From Novipirellula galeiformis (lineage in GTDB: Bacteria; Planctomycetota; Planctomycetia; Pirellulales; Pirellulaceae): a stretch of 64,000 nucleotides of DNA. Below, one piece after another: positions 18,462 through 29,700 of the stretch; within the stretch, counting starts at the first letter, position 1, and the number at the start of each line of letters is the position of its first letter. Below the pieces are notes generated by a model. It was not told where the DNA came from. It did not search any database and was given only the letters and a program-made list of their open reading frames with translations. The stretch is taken from assembly GCF_007860095.1 (NCBI RefSeq), contig NZ_SJPT01000007.1, forward strand, positions 310,001 through 374,000. The letters are read 5' to 3'. The translations under genes were made by a program, and so were the position numbers.

Positions 18462-20570
18462 TTATCGCGATCGCTTCAGCCGCTGGAGCTTCTCGGCTCG
18501 AATCTCCTCGCGATCGATGCTACCGTCGCGGTCATGATCGAAGGAGCGAAAACCGAACATTCGAACCGAATCGGGAAGTTCGTGCTTGCTTAAAACCCCG
18601 TCACCATCGGAATCAAAACGCGTGATGTATTGGTCGGCGAACTGGGAAGCTTGCTCCTCCCACGCGTGTTGTCGATCGGCAAGCGGTTGCGGTTTGCCCG
18701 AAACCTGCTTTGACGTCGCGTGCTTTGACATCGTACCGTTTTCCGGAGGGTGTCGCGGTTTAGCCACCGCGACAAAGGTGACGGCCATCTCTTGCCACGT
18801 TTGATCGCCCCAAGTGACGTACTCCGATGGGTCGGGGTTGGTCGGATTGTCAGCGGAGTTATCAAAAACGGCGGTAAAGGAGAGTCGTTCGACGTCATCG
18901 AGTGGCAACGGTTGGCTGAGCGAATAGTTGTGCTGCCAATTGAAATCGTAGGCGGGAACATCAAGCAAGGTTTCGTTGCCGGACTTGGTTTGCGCCGAAA
19001 ACCGGAACGACTTGCCACGCAGATGCATATGCGGCGTGATCGACAACAGGCTGCCATTTTTAGGGAAACCAGCGATCTCGGCCTGAACGGCGTGGTCAGC
19101 CACCCCGGGCGGAATCTCGAATTCTTGCTCGACCCCGCCGAGCACAAACACCTCATGCGTCACCTCGCTGGGGTCCGCAAAAACCAACCCGATGCGAGTC
19201 AGATCCTCGCTCGGTTTTCCATTGGGCGTGTAATGCAATTGAAAAACAATTTTGGAACCCGCGCGAACGCGTTGGGCGTATCCCGGTGGCAAGGCGTTGG
19301 GGCGTTGGCCCGGCACATAAGCCGCCAGAAAACCGATGTCGCGAACGTCCGCACCATCGGGCGGCCGGGTGAAGGCGATCGAATGATGAACGACCGCCCG
19401 GTTGCCTGGGACCACTTCGGCAGCCCGAATCCATCGGTCCTCGCGAAAGCCAGGATCGACCACAAAGTACTGGTACTCGACCGTGCCATCGGCGGGGACC
19501 GCGAACGGGGTGTCGCTCATCGTCACGATTTGATCCGGCGATTGGGGCAATTGCCAACCCTCGACAAACGAAATCGGCGGCGGCAATTCGTTCGCATCGC
19601 CGTACGGCATCCCCGCATCGACCCAATCGACAAGCGTTTGTTTGTCCTCGTCGGACATGTGCCGCGAATTGGAAAACGAACCATGCTCGGGATTAGCGTG
19701 CCAGGGCGGCATCCGCTGCTGGTCGATCACTTCCAACGACATGTCCGCCCAACCTATCACGTCGTCATATTGCTCCAGCGAGAAGGGGCCGATTTGGCCC
19801 TCCCGGTGACACTCGATGCAGTGCCGTTGCAAGACCCGGCTCACTTGGTCGCAATAGGTGATTTTTGAGTGGGATTCGGGGTCGTCCGCAACAGTTCGTG
19901 GTAACGCGATCAAACACCCCATCGCCGTCGTTTGAGGAGTGGGCACCGGTTGGTCGCTTAACAACGCTTCGATCGCATCGCGAAGATCATGCTGAGTCGC
20001 GCTGGAACGCGCGATCCCGGGTTCGTATTGGTCATCGATCCGGCCGCAATAACGAACCAAGCCTGCTCGATCAATCACAAACACCTCAGGGGTGCGCGTC
20101 GCACCGGCCTGGACCGCGACGCGGCGATCGTAGTCCTTTGCGATCGGAAACGTGATCCCGTAGTCGTTCGCGTACGCCTGCAACTCTTGCATCGAATCTT
20201 GGATATTGCTGTTGATGCCGATGAATTGAACGCCACGTGGCGAGAATGCATCCGACATCGCCACCAATCGTGGACCATAGATCCGTGCCAGCGGACATTC
20301 GGTGCCCAGAAAACAAAGCACGTGAAATTTCACGCTCGGGTCGGTCGAAAACGCCACCGCGCTGCCATCGGATCCCGGTAACGAAAACGGAGCCACGCGG
20401 TTCTGCAATCGGGGAGACGTCGCGTGAGTGGGCGTTGGAAAACCAATCATCCATTGCGATATCATCACGGCGGCCGCCAACAACGCGAGGATCTTGTTCC
20501 CAGTCTGCCCGCGACCCGCATCGAGTTGCTTGGATGGGTCGAGTTGCTTGAGTTGATCGTTCCCAGTCAT
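18462..20570 (-). CDS. Redoxin - cytochrome c - copper monooxygenase-like - EF-hand fusion protein
   Basis: 702 residues from ATG 20570. Order: membrane/signal segment (about 26-45); thioredoxin-fold redoxin domain (about 55-210) with FLGTECPLARIYGPRL carrying only one active-site Cys (92); a heme-c motif CIECH (251-255) and RMPPWHA, whose Met could be the axial ligand; a region like the C-terminal domain of type II copper ascorbate-dependent monooxygenases (VVHHSIAF, FQLHYTPNG, TPHMHLRGK); and two C-terminal EF-hands (DSDGDGVLSKHE, DHDRDGSIDREE). The first three parts recur together in planctomycetes; the added EF-hand pair is less usual. Probably an extracytoplasmic, membrane-anchored redox protein of unknown substrate. 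Confidence 0.8.
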   Translation of the reverse strand: MTGNDQLKQLDPSKQLDAGRGQTGNKILALLAAAVMISQWMIGFPTPTHATSPRLQNRVAPFSLPGSDGSAVAFSTDPSVKFHVLCFLGTECPLARIYGPRLVAMSDAFSPRGVQFIGINSNIQDSMQELQAYANDYGITFPIAKDYDRRVAVQAGATRTPEVFVIDRAGLVRYCGRIDDQYEPGIARSSATQHDLRDAIEALLSDQPVPTPQTTAMGCLIALPRTVADDPESHSKITYCDQVSRVLQRHCIECHREGQIGPFSLEQYDDVIGWADMSLEVIDQQRMPPWHANPEHGSFSNSRHMSDEDKQTLVDWVDAGMPYGDANELPPPISFVEGWQLPQSPDQIVTMSDTPFAVPADGTVEYQYFVVDPGFREDRWIRAAEVVPGNRAVVHHSIAFTRPPDGADVRDIGFLAAYVPGQRPNALPPGYAQRVRAGSKIVFQLHYTPNGKPSEDLTRIGLVFADPSEVTHEVFVLGGVEQEFEIPPGVADHAVQAEIAGFPKNGSLLSITPHMHLRGKSFRFSAQTKSGNETLLDVPAYDFNWQHNYSLSQPLPLDDVERLSFTAVFDNSADNPTNPDPSEYVTWGDQTWQEMAVTFVAVAKPRHPPENGTMSKHATSKQVSGKPQPLADRQHAWEEQASQFADQYITRFDSDGDGVLSKHELPDSVRMFGFRSFDHDRDGSIDREEIRAEKLQRLKRSR

Positions 20571-20576
20571 CAGCAA

Positions 20577-21120
20577 AATGCCTCGCGGTATTACAGATTG
20601 GATCAGGGTCGATTGGAAAATCGATTGTTTGATTGGCCAAGCGACCTAACGTCAATTCAGAAGGGTCAAACCAGAGGGTGATCGTAACGTCGCGATGCAA
20701 ACGCGTGAATCACCCTCGATTGTAGCCCGAATCGGGCAACAGCCATTTGACAAATGACGCGGGATTCAAGCCGTAGCTGGATTCGCCAATACGGGGTCCC
20801 GCGTCTGGCGACAGAAAAAAGCTGAGAGGCTCTAGTCGCCCTTAGCTGGCCCCCGCCGTCAGCTGACCCCCGCCGTCAGCTGACCCGGCCTTTAACTACC
20901 CCAGGCCTTAGCTGGCACCCGGCCTTAGTTGGCCCAGCCCGTTAGCTAGCCCGCCGTCAGCGAAACGGAGTTTCCCCAAGCACGGATTGCGGCACTCGTT
21001 GACATTTCTCGGTCTTGGCAACACGCTAGAGACCATCGCAGACTCCGGCAATGTCTGGCTCCGACGCCCCGCCGATCGCTCGGGTCGCTTTCACCATGCC
21101 TTTTTCATTAGGACCGACCG
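20577..21120. other. Intergenic region with a degenerate AGCT tandem repeat
   Basis: 544 bp upstream of both the minus-strand redoxin operon and plus-strand msrA, so it should contain divergent promoters, which I could not assign. The middle (20841-20961) holds a degenerate tandem repeat, listed separately. Confidence 0.5.
20841..20961. repeat. Degenerate tandem repeat, units of 15-18 bp
   Basis: About eight units of the form (T)TAGCTGGCCC(CC)GCCG or TCAGCTGACCC(CC)GCCG follow one another, with the AGCT core drifting to AACT, AGTT and AGCG at the later units. No open frame of note. Confidence 0.65.
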
Positions 21121-21678
21121 ATGTCAAACACCCCAAACGAGACGCTTCAACTCGCGACCTTTGGCAATGGATGCTTCTGGTGCACCGAGGCGGTCTTTCA
21201 ACGACTCGCCGGTGTCCACCAGGTGATGCCGGGCTACTCCGGCGGTGATGTCGACCACCCAACCTACGCTCAAGTCTGTACCGGAACGACCGGACATGCC
21301 GAAGTGATCCAAATCACGTTCGACCCCAACGTGATCACGTTTGACGAGTTACTCGAGGTGTTTTGGCAGACGCATGACCCGACGACACTGAATCGGCAAG
21401 GAGCCGATGTGGGCAGCCAATATCGCTCGGTGGTCTTTTATCACGACGACGTGCAAAAAAGCCAGGCTGAACACTTCAAGCAAAAACTCGACGCCGCGGG
21501 CGTCTTCTCCTCCCCGATCGTGACCGAAATTACCGAGTTCACAAAATTCTATCCTGCCGAAGTGGACCACCATAACTATTACAACCTCAACGGCGGGCAA
21601 GGCTACTGTCGCGCCGTGATTCGTCCCAAAGTGGACAAGTTCACCCAGGCCTTCCATGGCAAACTGAAGCAAGCCTAA
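21121..21678 (+). CDS. msrA: Peptide methionine sulfoxide reductase MsrA
   Basis: 185 residues. The catalytic motif GNGCFWCTEAVF places the nucleophilic Cys at 18. Other conserved parts are GVHQVMPGYSGG, HPTYAQVCTGTTGHAEVIQI, FWQTHDPTTLNRQGADVGSQYRS and the C-terminal YHNYYNLNGGQGYC-type region. It reduces the S-epimer of methionine sulfoxide, repairing oxidised proteins. No signal peptide, so cytoplasmic. The next gene, selO, also belongs to the oxidative stress response and follows by 105 bp on the same strand. Confidence 0.95.
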   Translation: MSNTPNETLQLATFGNGCFWCTEAVFQRLAGVHQVMPGYSGGDVDHPTYAQVCTGTTGHAEVIQITFDPNVITFDELLEVFWQTHDPTTLNRQGADVGSQYRSVVFYHDDVQKSQAEHFKQKLDAAGVFSSPIVTEITEFTKFYPAEVDHHNYYNLNGGQGYCRAVIRPKVDKFTQAFHGKLKQA

Positions 21679-21783
21679 TTCACGCAGCGAGAGAGTCCTG
21701 ATTCGCTCGAGCGATGGGGAAGGCTCCGCCAACTCGCAGCGAAACCCTATCCCCGTTTTGTTCGTTTTCATAAGTACCGGCGA

Positions 21784-23382
21784 ATGCGTTTAAACATCCA
21801 CGATCGTTTCAATCAAGAACTTCCCGCGGATCCCGTGCTGACCCCATCACGCCGCCAAGTCACCGAGGCGGCGTTCTCCTTTGTAACCCCTCGCGTTCCC
21901 TCCGCCCCGCGTCTACGGCACGCGGTGACTGAGGTGGCCGAAATGCTCGGACTGGCCCCCACCGATTTAAACGGTGATACGTTTCGGCGTGTGTTCAGCG
22001 GCGGCGAAGTGATCGCCGGAACTCGCCCCTACGCGATGTGTTATGGTGGCCACCAATTTGGCAACTGGGCCGGGCAACTCGGCGACGGCCGGGCGATCAA
22101 CTTGGCCGAAGTCGAGCATCGCGGCCAACATTGGACGTTGCAACTAAAAGGGGCTGGCGAGACTCCGTACTCACGCACCGCCGATGGTTTGGCGGTGCTG
22201 CGTTCATCCGTGCGTGAACACCTCTGTAGCGAAGCGATGCATCACTTGGGCGTGCCGACCACACGCTCGTTATGCTTGCTGACCACCGGCGACCAAGTGC
22301 TGCGTGACGTGATGTACGACGGCAATCCCGAAATGGAAACCGGGGCAGTCGTCTGTCGCGTCGCGGCCAGTTTCATTCGTTTTGGCAGTTTTGAAATCTT
22401 GGCTGCGCGGAACGACCTGGCGACGCTACGCCAACTTGCTGATTACACGATCCGTCACCACTACCCTGAAATTCAAGCGGAGAATCAAGCGGACACTAAG
22501 GCCAGCTACGGCCATTTCTTTCACGCGGTATGCCAGCGGACGCTAACCATGATCGTGCATTGGCAACGAGTCGGATTCGTTCATGGAGTGATGAACACGG
22601 ACAACATGTCAATTCACGGCGACACGATCGACTACGGCCCGTACGGTTGGCTCGAAGGCTTCGATCCCGATTGGACTCCCAATACCACCGACCGTTCCCA
22701 TCGCCGTTACCAATTTGGCAATCAGCCGAAAATCGCACTTTGGAATTTGCTGCAACTGGCCAATGCGCTGTATCCACTGGTCGGCGATGCGGCCCCCTTT
22801 CAAGCGGCACTCCAGGAGTATCAAGATGACTTCTCACGTGAATACACGAACATGCAAGCGAGCAAGATTGGGTTGACCCACGCCAACCAAGCCGCCAACG
22901 AAGCCGACGAAGAACTGATTTCGCAACTCGACACCGTGTTGCAATTGACCGAAACCGACATGACGATTTTCTTTCGTTTGCTTGCCGACGTCCGCAAGTC
23001 GTCCAATGTCTCCGCCGGACGTGACTTCCTAGCGCCCGTGATCGATGCGTTTTATGACCCCGAGTCATTGACCGACGAAATGATTGAGCAATGGCGAGCC
23101 TGGTTCTCGCTGTACTTGCAGCGGTTGAACCAGAGCGAAGAATCGGACGCGATGCGGCGCGAGCGGATGAATCGTGTGAACCCAAAATATGTGCTCCGCA
23201 ACTACATCGCCCAGCTTGCGATTGACGCGGCTGACCAGGGGGACGACTCGTTGATCGCGGAATTGTATGAGCTGCTTCGCGATCCGTATGCCGAGCAACC
23301 CGAACGCCAGAAATGGTTTGCCAAACGTCCCGAATGGGCCCGGCACAAGGTCGGGTGCTCGATGCTTTCCTGCAGCTCCTAG
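21784..23382 (+). CDS. selO: SelO/YdiU-family protein adenylyltransferase
   Basis: 532 residues, slightly longer than E. coli YdiU (478). Family motifs: YAMCYGGHQFGNWAGQLGDGRA (22035-22100), LKGAGETPYSRTADGLAVLRSS, VREHLCSEAMHHLGVPTTRSL, HGVMNTDNMSIHGDTIDYGPYG. The C-terminus ends CSMLSCSS, keeping the Cys that corresponds to the selenocysteine of eukaryotic SelO. SelO is a pseudokinase-fold enzyme that transfers AMP to Ser/Thr/Tyr of target proteins and is tied to redox homeostasis. A 54-residue helical insertion around YQDDFSREYTNMQASKIGL is normal for the family. Confidence 0.95.
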   Translation: MRLNIHDRFNQELPADPVLTPSRRQVTEAAFSFVTPRVPSAPRLRHAVTEVAEMLGLAPTDLNGDTFRRVFSGGEVIAGTRPYAMCYGGHQFGNWAGQLGDGRAINLAEVEHRGQHWTLQLKGAGETPYSRTADGLAVLRSSVREHLCSEAMHHLGVPTTRSLCLLTTGDQVLRDVMYDGNPEMETGAVVCRVAASFIRFGSFEILAARNDLATLRQLADYTIRHHYPEIQAENQADTKASYGHFFHAVCQRTLTMIVHWQRVGFVHGVMNTDNMSIHGDTIDYGPYGWLEGFDPDWTPNTTDRSHRRYQFGNQPKIALWNLLQLANALYPLVGDAAPFQAALQEYQDDFSREYTNMQASKIGLTHANQAANEADEELISQLDTVLQLTETDMTIFFRLLADVRKSSNVSAGRDFLAPVIDAFYDPESLTDEMIEQWRAWFSLYLQRLNQSEESDAMRRERMNRVNPKYVLRNYIAQLAIDAADQGDDSLIAELYELLRDPYAEQPERQKWFAKRPEWARHKVGCSMLSCSS

Positions 23383-24110
23383 GGTTGCGCCGGGATCAAA
23401 AGAGACGGCTTGAACATCGTGGACGAGGCGACGAGCTCCATCGGATTGACCGCGTGTTCGGGACGGCTGCCCTCGCCCACCACCCCAAAGGTGCTATGGG
23501 ACAAAGCGGCTGTGATGGAACAAAGCGGCTGTGCCCATCATCAGCAGCGATGCCGTGTCATCCATGTAGCCGACCATCCATGTAGCCGACCAACCAAGTA
23601 TCCAGCCGGATTATCGGGGGCTGGCAAGTGACCAGGGTAGGGCATAACCGCGGTTTGCGCAGCATGGGTTTCCGACGCTGGCGGCGTAGGGAACCTTTCT
23701 CGTTTTGCAAAAAAGCTCCTGCCTAAGCACCTCCGCACAACTCTTTGGGCTGAGCGTAGCCTAGGCTACGTTTTGCAGCTTCGCCGCTGTGAAGAGTCAT
23801 GCCGAAAGACTTCTGCCGAGGTGCCTGGCTGCTTGAGGGAGCGGCGTGAGCGCCGGCCGATGCGAAGCCTCGCCCAAGCATCCTCGGCAGACTGATTTTT
23901 GTCCGACTTTCGCCGGAATCCGCCCCCCCACGACGCTTGCAACGCCGCTGAATTCGGGTAGGCTCTATAGACTTAGCCAGCTGTACTGTACCGACACGCG
24001 CGTCGTGAGATCGGGTATCTTGGCGCGTCGCCGCGCAGCATGGAGGGCGTGAGCATCGTTCGATGATTTCCATCGCTAAGCCCCAATTTGGAACTCTCAG
24101 GAATTCGCAG
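23383..24110. other. Intergenic region between selO and the lyase gene
   Basis: About 730 bp with no convincing gene. It contains a tandem direct repeat of ACAAAGCGGCTGTG (about 23501-23535), a doubled CATGTAGCCGACCA/CCATGTAGCCGACC and a 16-bp perfect palindrome CGTAGCCTAGGCTACG (23755-23770). A partial relative of the GTGGACGAGGC-type repeat starts near 23419. The right end must carry the promoter of the operon starting at 24111. Confidence 0.5.
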
Positions 24111-25034
24111 ATGTCGATCGCAACTTATCCACCCAAAATCTCTTTGCGAGGCATTGTGCCGCCGCTGGTCACGCCCCTGGCCGCCCGTGATGAACTCGAC
24201 CACGAGGGACTCGCTCGGCTATTGGAGCATGTAATCCAAGGAGGCGTTTCGGCCGTCTTTATCCTGGGGACCACCGGCGAGGCACCCAGTTTAAGCTACG
24301 AGCTTCGTCGCGAGATGATTCGCCAAACGACGCGGATCGTCGCCGGCCGCGTGCCGGTGCTGGTTGGCATCGCCGACACGGCGTTTATGGAGACGGTGCA
24401 CCTAGCCCAATACGCTGCGGAGTGTGGAGCCGACGCTGCGGTACTGACCACGCCCTATTATTTCCCCGCCGGTCAGACGGAATTGACCTCCTACGTGCAA
24501 AGCATTGTCCCGCTGATTCCGTTGCCGGTGATGCTTTACAACATGCCGGGATTGACGAAGGTGTGGTACGAGATCGAAACGCTTCGCACGCTTTCGAGCA
24601 TTGAATCGATCGTCGGCGTGAAGGACAGCAGCGGCGATTTAGAGTACTTTGGTCGGCTGTGCCAATTGAAACAAGAGCGACCGGATTGGTCGATTTTGTT
24701 AGGCCCCGAAGCATTGCTTCAAGAGGCTCATCAATTGGGTGGCGATGGCGGCGTCAATGGCGGCGCTAACGTGTTACCGAAGCTGTTCGTGGAGTGCTAC
24801 AACGCATTGCGCGATGGCGATGAAGCGACCGCCGCCGAGCGACGTGCAACGATTTTAGAATTCCAAAAGATCTACGATGTCGGCAAATATGCATCGCGTC
24901 ACATCAAGGCAACCAAATCCGCATTGTCGCTGATTGGCATTTGCAGCGATTTGCCTGCCGATCCGTTCCACCGTTTTCATGAACCGGCTCGAGCGCGGGT
25001 TGCCGAGATTTTGCGAGGCATTGGGGCCCTGTGA
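24111..25034 (+). CDS. DapA/NanA-family aldolase (dihydrodipicolinate synthase superfamily)
   Basis: 307 residues from ATG 24111, preferred because AGGA lies 9 bp upstream; an in-frame ATG at 24063 would add 16 residues. Class I aldolase barrel with GTTGE at 53-57, YNMPG with the catalytic Tyr at 143 and the Schiff-base Lys at 171 (VGVKDSSGD). This superfamily includes dihydrodipicolinate synthase, N-acetylneuraminate lyase and several keto-sugar-acid aldolases. The neighbours (a solute:Na+ symporter overlapping by 4 bp and a sialidase-domain protein) favour catabolism of sialate or a similar 2-keto sugar acid over lysine synthesis, but the substrate is inference. Confidence 0.85.
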   Translation: MSIATYPPKISLRGIVPPLVTPLAARDELDHEGLARLLEHVIQGGVSAVFILGTTGEAPSLSYELRREMIRQTTRIVAGRVPVLVGIADTAFMETVHLAQYAAECGADAAVLTTPYYFPAGQTELTSYVQSIVPLIPLPVMLYNMPGLTKVWYEIETLRTLSSIESIVGVKDSSGDLEYFGRLCQLKQERPDWSILLGPEALLQEAHQLGGDGGVNGGANVLPKLFVECYNALRDGDEATAAERRATILEFQKIYDVGKYASRHIKATKSALSLIGICSDLPADPFHRFHEPARARVAEILRGIGAL

Positions 25035-26647
25035 TCGCAGCTGTTTTTTTTACCGGCGTCGACTGGTTGGTGTTGTTCGGCTATTTCGTCGGCATCATGG
25101 CGTTGGGGCTATTTTTCTGGCGACGTAACAACACGGCCGATCAATTTACGGCCGGGGGGCGTTCGTTGCCGGGATGGTTGTGCGGTTTGTCGATTTTTGC
25201 GACTTACCTTAGCAGCATCAGCTATCTCGCCTTGCCGGGCAAAGCGTTTGTAGACAACTGGAACGCGTTCGCCTTCTCGTTGGCACTTCCCATCGCCGCC
25301 GCGATCGCGGTCCGTTATTTCTTGCCGCTCTACCGCAGCTCGGGCGAAGTCTCCGCTTACTCGCTGTTAGAAAACCGCTTTGGTTTATGGGCGCGGATTT
25401 ACGCCAGCTGTTTTTACTTGCTGTTCCAAATTGCCCGCATCGGCGTGGTGATGTACTTGATGGCCTTGCCGATGGCGGTGTTGTTTGGTTGGGACATCCG
25501 CATCGTGATCGTGTTCACGGGAATCATCGTGACGATTTATTCGTTCATTGGCGGTATCGTGGCGGTGATTTGGGCCGATGCGATTCAGGCGATTGTCTTG
25601 TTGGCCGGCGCGTTATTGGCGTTGGGGATTCTGCTGATGGACATGCCGGGTGGCCCCAGTGAAGTCATCGAAGTCGCTAACCGCCATGACAAATTTTCAC
25701 TCGGCAGCACGTCGTTTTGGGAGGTCTCCCAGCCCACGCTGTGGGTCGTGATCGCGTACGGATTATTCGACAACTTGCGGAACTTCGGCGTCGATCAAAG
25801 CTATGTGCAACGGTATATCGCGGCCAGCACCGACCGCGAGGCGGCCAAGAGCGTCTGGTTTGGCGCGTTGCTGTACGTTCCGGTCAGCGCCCTGTTTTTG
25901 TTCATTGGATCGTCCCTGTATGCGTATTACGAAAGCCATCCGCAGGACACCCAAGAAGTCCGTGTGATCGTTGCCGAGCAGAAATTGATGCAGGCAGGCA
26001 TTGCTCCGGACGACGCCCAATACGCGAGTCGGCTAAGCGAGACGATCGAGGGGCTGACCGACAAGGATCTGGGCGACCGCGTGTTCCCTCATTTCATCGC
26101 AGCGAAGTTGCCTCAGGGAGCTCGCGGGTTATTGATTGCAGCCGTTTTTGCCGCCGCGATGAGCACCGTTTCGACCTCGTTGAACTCCTCGGCAACGTTG
26201 GTCATGAGCGATTTTTACAAACGTTTGTTCCGCCCCGATTCGACCGACATCGAACACGTCCGCGTGCTGCGTGGGTCGACCATCGCATGGGGTGCGATGG
26301 GAACCGTGATGGCGCTCGCCTTGGTGCGATTGACCGAGAGCGCATTGGATATTTGGTGGATTTTATCGGGTGTGCTCGGCGCCGCGATCATCGGCTTGTT
26401 CCTACTGGGCATCATTGTGCCCAAGATCCGTGGCCGCGCTGCCATTTCGGTACTGCTCGTCGGTTTGGGGTTAATCGCGTGGATGGCGGCATCGAAAACC
26501 GCCTACTGGCCCGAAACATTGAGTAAATTCGCCAGTCCTTTTCATCCTTTACTGGTGATTGTGCTCGGCCCCACGGCTATGATCCTACTGGGCTGGATTG
26601 TCTCTCAGGCACTTCCCGCGAAAGCGGCCCCGGAAACCAACCGCTAG
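25031..26647 (+). CDS. Sodium:solute symporter (SSS family)
   Basis: 538 residues from a GTG that overlaps the previous stop (GTGA). About 13 membrane helices with SSS segments: [57 protein letters not shown]-like [12 protein letters not shown] and [25 protein letters not shown], which contains the Na2-site serines typical of the family. It imports a solute with Na+; the adjoining aldolase and sialidase-like genes suggest a sugar acid such as sialate. A loop insertion around residues 305-360 carries charged residues. Confidence 0.9.
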   Translation: MIAAVFFTGVDWLVLFGYFVGIMALGLFFWRRNNTADQFTAGGRSLPGWLCGLSIFATYLSSISYLALPGKAFVDNWNAFAFSLALPIAAAIAVRYFLPLYRSSGEVSAYSLLENRFGLWARIYASCFYLLFQIARIGVVMYLMALPMAVLFGWDIRIVIVFTGIIVTIYSFIGGIVAVIWADAIQAIVLLAGALLALGILLMDMPGGPSEVIEVANRHDKFSLGSTSFWEVSQPTLWVVIAYGLFDNLRNFGVDQSYVQRYIAASTDREAAKSVWFGALLYVPVSALFLFIGSSLYAYYESHPQDTQEVRVIVAEQKLMQAGIAPDDAQYASRLSETIEGLTDKDLGDRVFPHFIAAKLPQGARGLLIAAVFAAAMSTVSTSLNSSATLVMSDFYKRLFRPDSTDIEHVRVLRGSTIAWGAMGTVMALALVRLTESALDIWWILSGVLGAAIIGLFLLGIIVPKIRGRAAISVLLVGLGLIAWMAASKTAYWPETLSKFASPFHPLLVIVLGPTAMILLGWIVSQALPAKAAPETNR

Positions 26648-26750
26648 AGCCGGCGCGGCCGACGGTCGCACGGATTGATTTGAAACTTGAAACGGATACT
26701 CATTCCTTAACCACGATCAACGCCCCACGGGCACTGCCGAAAGTGAAGAA

Positions 26751-29700
26751 ATGAAGAGAATGCAACAATCGAAATGGACGCTGTTTTGTTGGGCGTGCGT
26801 GGCAATCATCTGCACCCATGCGAACGCGGACGACGCGTCGTGGAAACTGAAACCGCTGCAATACAATCACCCCGGTTTGACCGTCGATCTCGGCGTGGGA
26901 TTGTGGGCGTTTCCGCTGCCGATGGATTATGACAACGATGGCGACCTCGATCTGCTTGTAGGATGTCCTGACAAGCCCTCCAACGGGGTTTACTTCTTTG
27001 AGAACACGTCGCAGGATCCAGCGGAGAAGATGCCAGTGTTCAAAGCCGGGGTTCACCTCGGAAAAGCAAACCACTTCATGCAAATGAGCATGGTCAATGG
27101 AGAGCCGGTCGTAATGTTACCGGCCAAGGAGTTCCGCCGAGACCCACAATCGGGCAAGTTCGACTTCAACAAACCGACCAAGATTGACGCGGCTGCGAAC
27201 CCCAACGCTCACACCAAAGGCAACACCCGCGCGAACATGTGGCGGTACGTCGACTACGACGGGGACGGCGATTACGACATCACCGTCGGTAGCGGCGATT
27301 GGACCGATTATTGTTGGGATCACGCCTACGACAATCACGGCCAATGGCGGAACGGCCCGCTGCACGGCTACGTCTACTTGATCGTGAACGAAGGCAGCGA
27401 CGACGCGCCCAAGTACTCCAAAAATCCAGAGCGTTTACAATCCGCCGGTGGCGACATCGATGTTTACGGTTGGCCGTCACCCAACTTCGCCGACTTCGAC
27501 AACGATGGCGACTTGGATTTGTTGTGTGGCGAGTTTCTTGACGGGTTCACCTATTTCCAAAACATCGGAACTCGTACGGAGCCCGTCTACGCAGCGGCAC
27601 AAAAACTTAAAAACGTTGCCGGTGATCCGTTGGTGATGCATCTGCAAATGATCACCCCCACGGCGATCGATTGGGATGCCGATGGCGACCTCGACTTGAT
27701 CGTCGGCGACGAGGATGGTCGCGTCGCCTTTATCGAAAACAATGGCGAACTGCGTGACAATCAGCCGGTCTTCAACGACCCCGTGTATTTCCAACAACAA
27801 GCCGACACGCTCAAGTTCGGTGCCTTGGCAACGCCGTTTGTCTACGATTGGGACAACGACGGTGACGAAGATATTCTCTGTGGCAACACCGCAGGCAACA
27901 TCGGCTTTTTCGAAAACCTGGGTAACCGCGAAAATGGATTGCCCCGCTGGGCGGCTCCGAAATTGTTGAACGTCCGCACTGGTGCCGACTCGCTGAAACC
28001 GTTTCGTGTGATGGCCGGCGAGAGCGGATCGACGCAAGGTCCCGCCGAAGCGAAGTGGGGTTACACCACGTTGTCGGTCGCAGATTGGGATGGCGATGGA
28101 GATGGCGACATCATCTACAACTCAATCCTTTCCAAGCTCGGGTTGCTGATCAACGAATCAGGCACTTTGGTGGAAAAGGACTTTGACAGCGGACAAAGCG
28201 AAGCGCCACCGAAATGGTATTGGTGGCAAACCAAGTCGAGTGCCGCGCTGACGCAGTGGCGTACGACGCCGATGGTCATTGACTTTGACGGCGACCGACA
28301 ACTCGATTTGGTCATGCTCGATCAAGAAGGCTACTTGACCCTCCGCTCCAATGGCGGCGAGGCTCAGCGGATCTTTGTCGACGAAGACCTCCAACCCATC
28401 CGATTGAACTCGGGAACGTGTGGTCGGTCCGGACGGATCAAGCTAGCGGTTGTCGATTGGGATGGCGATTCGCGTTTGGACGTATTGATCAACTCCGAGA
28501 ACGCAACGTGGTATCGCAATTGCAAAGAGGTCGATGGCAAAGTGATGCTAAAGAAAGTCGGCAACTTGGCAAAACGCAATGTCGCCGGACATACATCGAG
28601 CCCCGCGGTTTGTGATTTCAACCGCGATGGGAAACCTGACTTGTTGGTCGGCAGCGAGAACGGACGTATCTACTACATCGACCACGAAGATTGCATCCAA
28701 TACAGTTCCGAACAAACCGAACCACGCGAAGCCCGAGAGCCGCAACCGGCTCCGTTCCCAGGTTTCGTTTCGAAAGCATCCATTTTTGAAAACGCGCCAT
28801 TCAAAGAGTGCCACGCTTCGACGATTTGCCAAACCAGTCGCGGGTTGGTGGCATCGTGGTTCGGCGGGACCAGGGAAGGCAATACCGACGTGACGATCTG
28901 GACCAGCTTCCACGATGGCTTGAATTGGTCTCGACCGCAAAGTGTTGCCGATGGCGTTCAGCACGAAGGTTTGCAATATCCATGTTGGAATCCAGTGCTT
29001 TATCAACCACCCGGCGATGGCCCCTTGTTGTTGTTTTTCAAGGTCGGCCCCAAGCCACACTCATGGTGGGGCGAGATGATGGTCAGCTACGATCGCGGTC
29101 GCACCTTCACTCACCGCCAACGATTGCCTGAAAGCATCGATGGCCCAGTGCGTTGCAAACCAATCTTGTTAGAGGACGGCAAAACATTGCTGTGCGGTTC
29201 ATCGACCGAACACGATGGATGGCGCATTCACTTCGAATCGATTCAATTGGTCGATGGCGAATTGAGCGGTCCCTGGAAACGCGTTGGCCCGATCAATGAT
29301 GCCAGCGAATTTAATGCGATCCAACCGACGCTGTTGACGCATCCCGATGGTCGCTTGGAAGCGTTGTGCCGAACCAAGGAAGGAGTGATCGCATCGACCG
29401 AATCGACCGACGGTGGCGAGACCTGGTCGAAACTCAAAGCGACCGAAATGCCCAACCCCAACTCGGGAATCGACGCGGTCACCTTGACCGATGGTCGGCA
29501 CTTGATGATCTACAACCACCTCGGTTCGGGCAAGGATGGTTGGGGCAAACGCGGCGTCCTCAATCTGGCCATCTCCGACGATGGCGTGACCTGGAATGAA
29601 GTTGGATTGCTCGAGCAAGAGAAGGGTGCGGAATTTAGCTATCCCGCGATGATCCAAACCGACGATGGCATGGTGCATATCACCTACACCTCCAAACGGA

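Noticed and set aside
24063-24110. Alternative start of the aldolase at 24063
   Set aside because: The ATG at 24111 has AGGA at the right distance and fits the family N-terminus; the upstream 16 residues look non-family.
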